Origin: Eubacteriaceae bacterium
Lineage (GTDB): Bacteria; Bacillota; Clostridia; Lachnospirales; Lachnospiraceae
Length of the DNA: 64,000 nt
Assembly (NCBI GenBank): GCA_910575665.1
Contig: CAJTFB010000007.1
Coordinates: 41,802 to 105,801 of the forward strand
Direction: 5' to 3'
Made by a program: the position numbers and the translations under genes. Of the stretch, positions 61,701 to 64,000 are shown piece after piece (positions within the stretch are counted from its first letter, which is position 1; every line of letters starts with the position of its first letter). Under the pieces are notes generated by a model. The model searched no databases, was not told where the DNA came from, and worked only from the letters and a program-made list of their open reading frames with translations.

Positions 61701-63554
61701 GCTACCTTTGCCAACGGAGTCAAAGAAACCTATGAGTACGATGCGTTAAACCGCCTTCTGGTGCAGAAAACCGTTGACAGCACCGGGGCACTTATCGCAC
61801 AATATCAATATACCATCGGTAAAACGGGGGAGCGGACAAAACTCCAGGAAGAAGGCCTCTCTGGAAAGAAAGAGACAGAGTATGAGTATGATGGGGCGGG
61901 AAGGCTGACGGGAGAACGCATTGTCTCGGCAGCCGGCACCGGGAAAGAGACAGAGAGCCGTTACACCTATAAGTACGACAACGTCGGAAACCGGATCCAG
62001 AAAAAAGTAACCACTGCCGGTGTCACCACGATTACAGACTACATCTATAACAACCGGAACCAGCTGGTGGAGGAAAAGACCGGGGATCAAAACTCCTTAT
62101 ATACCTATGACGCCAATGGAAACCTGCTGAAAAAGTCCGGGGCAGCCGAAGAGAGCTATAAGTATGATGTGTATAACCGCCTTGTATCCTACCAGGCAGA
62201 CCAGAAAGGAAAGAAGGAGAACTATAGCTATGACGCCGAAGGGGTGAGAAGGAGTAAAACTGCCTCCGAGGGAGAAGAAGAGAAGGAGATCCTTTTTATT
62301 TCCGATACCTCCGGGGAGCTGAGCCGCACCCTGGCAGAGACTGACGAAGAAGGAGAACTCCTGGCTTCCTACGGCTGGGGAGATACCCTGCTCTCCCAGA
62401 CGAGGGAAGGAAAAACCTCCACCTACCTGTACGACGGCCAGGGAAATGTGAGGGGGCTTCTGGATGAAAAAGGAAACTTGACAGACACCTACGCCTACAA
62501 TGCCTATGGGGAACTGACCGAGAAAACCGGGGAGACGGAGAACCACTTCCTGTACACCGGGGAGTACTATGACGGGGTATCGGGGCTGTATTATTTGAGG
62601 GCCAGATACATGAGCCCGGAGACGGGAACCTTTATCAGCATGGATACCTGGCAGGGGGACCTGTATGAGCCGGTGACACTGCATAAGTATCTGTATGCGA
62701 ATGCGAACCCGGTGAAGTACAAGGACCCCAGCGGAATGTTCAGCCTGCCGGAGTGTAATATCGCCAGCGCCATCGGAGCAGAACTGTATCAGAACCAGAA
62801 CGTGATCCTGGGGATGTCGCTGTTAAACGGCATCGGGAAAACGGTGATGACGGGACTGTGCGGCGGAGATGCCGGCGACATGACAGAGGCCTTTCTGGAA
62901 GGAATGATCGAGGGAGCGGCCATGGGAATGCTGTTCTGTGCGGCTGCAGCGGTGCTGGCAACGAGCATGCTGACGGTGATGATGGCCCATACGGCGGCTT
63001 CCAGTGTTGTGTCCATTGTACTGGCGATCTACAGTGTTTCCGAGGGGGATTACCTGAATGCGCTGGTGTATGGTGCGGTGGCAGTGGCCGGGATCATCGG
63101 GGTGTGCAGGTGGTGGAAGGTAACCTGCCAGGTGGATTATGTGGGTGAGAAGGGGATTGCCAGGTTTGCCGGGGGAAGTGGGAATGCATCTGTTAAAGAT
63201 GGATTAGGAGACTTGGATTGGACTAATACTAGCCGTAAAGGGCAAACAGTTCTTGACCATGTTCAGAAACATGGAAGTCCAAACTATCAAAGGGAAATGC
63301 ATGGAGTTTTTAGAGGAGATGTTCAGACTATGATCGAAGATGCTTGGACTAATAGAGTAAATGCAAAAGTAGTATCAGATAACATGGGTGGAACTATTTA
63401 TAATATACCATATCAAAACGTTGGATATAATACAGGGTATAAAAATTTTGGACAGCAAATGAATTATGTAACAATTGTTGTTCAAGAAGGAACATCAAAA
63501 GTTTGGACAGCATTTCCGTCATTCGGAGATTATGGAATGAAAATGTCATATTAA
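55716..63554 (+). CDS. Secreted RHS/YD-repeat polymorphic toxin with C-type lectin domain
   Basis: A 2612-residue WapA-like protein. Signal peptide (core about 21-31, cut near A41); beta-rich N-terminal region with SGSDIVINGILAAPNG-type repeats (about 45-270); C-type lectin-like domain (about 363-487) with the EPNN sugar-specificity motif; Ig-like domains; a Pro/Glu linker (about 972-1005); DUF6531-like start near 1105; YD repeats (about 1325-2262); RHS core ending in DPSG (2337); a hydrophobic segment (about 2395-2465); and a C-terminal domain from about 2490. The DNA turns abruptly AT-rich near 63185, where the toxin module begins (LDHVQKHG, AFPSFG), resembling BECR-fold RNases. GGAGG precedes ATG 55716. 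Confidence 0.92.
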   Translation: MKNTMKPATKITKYHIQRRILALVLVAAIALQSLSGTGVAAEKATTKQTLQSETTKLEKYGIFASDRNLQLYCNEANLAADLYTGKDLICSGSRIHIEGEANAGGSVYPWCGQFAATAVNQGHKEESLPDIRTRIEKQTDHWEEQQNYMNVNGEEICNGYKKSASGIQISGTSFRGNCYLMAEETIQYSVDSLNRDGGKVVLYTENGDICISGSDIVINGILAAPNGNVRINANRVTINGRIYARGVEMSGTSFYLKASEKDMELLGEGDTEEKKKIIKIYDSEEEYAEGSTKEVEIGGGNLKLSEQEAPVQKVSKKYNENVADGVTAEVTLATDSTSGGRKLDYQIAFAGNSTKENQIPGEPDASFARYNGNLYALVHKNVLWKEAELLCQIYGGHLVTITSKEENEVATQLVKEQDSYYNAIGFTDEEEEGNWRWVTGEKATYLNWNPGEPNNSFGNGQDYGYMYSWGKWDDGYSTKRAPFLCEWERKETLVPEEGRQIRLVVEVQGKVEAGEGWNCTVHEDGSTTAVYEAETLGEIRSCPLSLSLTPEKAEGYQKVIKDSYYTYYDVYGNGHRVSMGDLWLPSEHVAEEGTWSAVYDSGENGTRWGKVCWEASQAGDSAVTARVKAYDRKEEESSWEEIENGGTLKGVQGRYIEITVTLKRSQDYRSPWVDWVMAASEEADAYEVPDTTAESKILCNDTVVENSSMSAYCQMTGGHQGGNRQTRWSLWKDGIKQGEEAWEIQETRPFFTTFSIQAPGDYQLQAETETQGKSITARKEIQVRRQPRIHPIEPLTEPEEINLVIDLPAYAKPGSTVKGKVLLPQGEPLESIKIYEGEKEVGRSETKEINVTLPEKTGETQLEIEVCLKDGRVVIQQTSIHLDGKAPEIRITPEKESYEPGERGVFLLEIQDDGAVQEVRTHFDHTEIFYQHNNQVEIPSLGEGEHILEVTATDGAGNTATEEYRFTVAPLQTPEPEKTPEPEKTPGKTPEPEETPEPEKPSGNPPVAAIDAPQGEAILTEPVDITGTAYDAEEMEYYTLEYRIIGAEDYILLEQSTEPKHHQPLGHLDTTMLPNGHYEVRLSVVDKEGNRNRVTRKYVVEGTLKTGAMNLGFTDITAAMGGAKINVNRAYRSGNKNKGDFGIGWSLGMQGMTLSETTPLHTGYKLRVTGTWSAPGYSLNETKSHDIIIAYGDGTSDRFELTMTPDRRELVPIHEVELGYRCVTNPKVKLEIDGNNLAVIQDTEMLLPETSMYRQVNYRLTTEEGTAVYLSAATGVTRMKDRKGTTIRVDQDGYHSEDGRSITFTRDTEDRITCAEDPKGKQTRYTYDEAGNLAEVTDPAGRTVTFHYDQEHNLTGITDASGAAVARNEYDKDGRLRAIIDAGGNRTEYAYDIQGKTQVIKDRLGNSTVYVYDDRGNILQQTDANGNTTKNTYDDNGNLLTKTDARGNTTQYAYDGSGNITSVTDARGNTLKHTYNERNLTTAMKSGEEEILIDYDEAGNIEETTDPAGNKTSYEHDKNGNVTGIADAIGTLASAQYDGEGNVIQNTDSTGIKTTYTYDEEGNRLTQTRHVETEKGTEERTTRYVYDEAGDLVQRIDPEGKVTAIERNLLGQMTASTDEQGRRTTYEYNRQGEVSRVGYADGTTETFAYDPEGRVTESVNRLGQSQTYTYDKVGNLITGTDSRGNSTTYTYDRNYNVTSVTNAAGAKTVYTYDALNRNTSVTDAKGNTTKYTYNKYSYLTGVTDARGNTTTYEYNKAGNRVKTTYPDGSSVESGYDERGRTIWQKDAAGTKTTYTYDGADRLIRVENPSSGTTTYTYDKAGNLCRMEDANGNETSYEYDGAGRQTKTTQADGSARTRTYDRYGRLEKSVDYNGVTTTVEYDDQDQVVQEKTGQSIKTYTYDTYGRRTESSSEGSTIRYRYNKHGELAEKTYENGQKICYGYDQFGRKENVTVKAGDRVLDRTTYAYDTLDRIIRVVAKDGTATVYTYDENGNRQAATFANGVKETYEYDALNRLLVQKTVDSTGALIAQYQYTIGKTGERTKLQEEGLSGKKETEYEYDGAGRLTGERIVSAAGTGKETESRYTYKYDNVGNRIQKKVTTAGVTTITDYIYNNRNQLVEEKTGDQNSLYTYDANGNLLKKSGAAEESYKYDVYNRLVSYQADQKGKKENYSYDAEGVRRSKTASEGEEEKEILFISDTSGELSRTLAETDEEGELLASYGWGDTLLSQTREGKTSTYLYDGQGNVRGLLDEKGNLTDTYAYNAYGELTEKTGETENHFLYTGEYYDGVSGLYYLRARYMSPETGTFISMDTWQGDLYEPVTLHKYLYANANPVKYKDPSGMFSLPECNIASAIGAELYQNQNVILGMSLLNGIGKTVMTGLCGGDAGDMTEAFLEGMIEGAAMGMLFCAAAAVLATSMLTVMMAHTAASSVVSIVLAIYSVSEGDYLNALVYGAVAVAGIIGVCRWWKVTCQVDYVGEKGIARFAGGSGNASVKDGLGDLDWTNTSRKGQTVLDHVQKHGSPNYQREMHGVFRGDVQTMIEDAWTNRVNAKVVSDNMGGTIYNIPYQNVGYNTGYKNFGQQMNYVTIVVQEGTSKVWTAFPSFGDYGMKMSY

Positions 63555-63569
63555 AAGAGGTGGAGATAT

Positions 63570-63821
63570 TTGGAAGAGATATTTTATGTTGGTCAATGTC
63601 CAATTTGTTGTGAATATGGCAGGTTGGAAATTAATAAAAATATAACTAATAATGAGTATTTGATAATATGTGAAGAATGTCTTGCGGAATGGAAAAATCC
63701 TCAGGATGCTTTAAAAAATATAAATGGTCGGAGGTGTTTAAAAAAAGGAAAAATAAGAAGTGCAACATTTAATGAAATAAAGAGTTTAGGATGGGATAAA
63801 TTTATAGTTGGTGCTAAATAA
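63570..63821 (+). CDS. Probable immunity protein for the RHS toxin (zinc-ribbon type)
   Basis: An 83-residue protein starting at TTG 63570, 15 bases after the toxin stop, with GAGGTGGAG before it. Two CxxC pairs (C10-C13, C34-C37) suggest a zinc ribbon; the rest is charged and AT-rich, like the toxin tail. Position directly after a polymorphic toxin tip is the standard place for immunity genes. No named immunity family is recognised. A terminator follows at 63905. Confidence 0.6.
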   Translation: MEEIFYVGQCPICCEYGRLEINKNITNNEYLIICEECLAEWKNPQDALKNINGRRCLKKGKIRSATFNEIKSLGWDKFIVGAK

Positions 63822-63904
63822 AATATTTATAACTGGATCTATGTCAATACTTTGGAGAGTTTGAAATTTTCTCTGTAAATTCAGTTCTTCTATGATAATG
63901 ATTT

Positions 63905-63943
63905 GAAAGGACGGACGACCACACTGGTTTTCCGTCCTTCTTT
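63905..63943 (+). terminator. Terminator after the toxin/immunity pair
   Basis: AAGGACGG (63907-63914) pairs with CCGTCCTT (63932-63939), then CTTT. Bases 63822-63904 and 63944-64000 show no other feature. Confidence 0.65.
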
Positions 63944-64000
63944 ACTATAATTCCTACAATAATTTCTGTCAATAACGAATACTGGGGAAATCTTAATCTG

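Noticed and set aside
59690..62500. Regular repeats in DNA suggestive of a CRISPR array
   Set aside because: They are coding YD repeats with variable unit length and no conserved repeat/spacer pattern.

Overview
The window comes from a low-to-mid GC Firmicute, most probably a gut member of the Lachnospiraceae (Clostridium cluster XIVa; a Blautia/Roseburia/Dorea-like genome). The evidence is AGGAGG-type ribosome binding sites with frequent TTG/GTG starts, a clostridial tmRNA, an iron-sulfur scaffold gene paired with a GGGtGRT gene, several cytoplasmic plant-glycan glycosidases, and a Gram-positive type RHS toxin. No 16S rRNA is present, so the genus is inferred.

Layout. Bases 1-2138: end of efp, fabH, and a purine-nucleoside nucleosidase-like gene. 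2188-5464: two tandem GH43 glycosidases under one promoter. 5688-16575: a large signalling block with a free Hpt protein (minus strand), then REC-HD-GYP, PAS histidine kinase, a second REC-HD-GYP with a damaged metal site, CheR, CheB, a CheY-like protein, CheA, CheW and a chemoreceptor with almost no extracellular sensor. 16742-22000: tRNA-Pro(GGG) followed by an AT-rich PD-(D/E)XK-like gene, a GH31 glycosidase, and an AAA ATPase/TOPRIM-like two-gene module resembling anti-phage defence. 22080-25945: PdaB-like deacetylase, tmRNA, a 5'-truncated HAD gene, a membrane-anchored trigger-factor-like chaperone and an orphan membrane protein. 25971-30448: an OmpR-type two-component pair, a lipoprotein, a PH-domain protein and CheV. 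30694-42225: an acidic membrane protein, hisH-hisF, ung, a MoxR-DUF58-transglutaminase trio, a LUD protein, topoisomerase III and a left-handed beta-helix protein. 42305-44042: the iron-sulfur scaffold/GGGtGRT pair. 44203-55286: GH2 beta-galactosidase (minus), GNAT, a degenerate hybrid kinase, thiD, a membrane protein, an AmtB-PII fusion and a DUF6512 membrane protein. 55529-63821: a relic of an RHS 5' end, a 2612-residue secreted RHS/YD toxin with a C-type lectin domain, and a probable immunity gene.

How the genes work together. The che cluster contains a full set of array-core and adaptation enzymes (CheA, CheW, CheR, CheB, receptor) but no flagellar genes are in view. Its neighbours are c-di-GMP-phosphodiesterase-type effectors and a loose HK/Hpt pair, so the output may be second-messenger control rather than swimming. 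The four glycosidases (two GH43, GH31, GH2) appear cytoplasmic and point to use of imported arabinoxylan/xyloglucan/galactoside oligomers. The parts most likely to hold new biology are the ATPase/TOPRIM module, the lectin-bearing RHS toxin with its adjacent relic, the degenerate signalling proteins, and a set of perfect hairpins scattered through intergenic DNA.

All family assignments are by eye from motifs; no database search was run.
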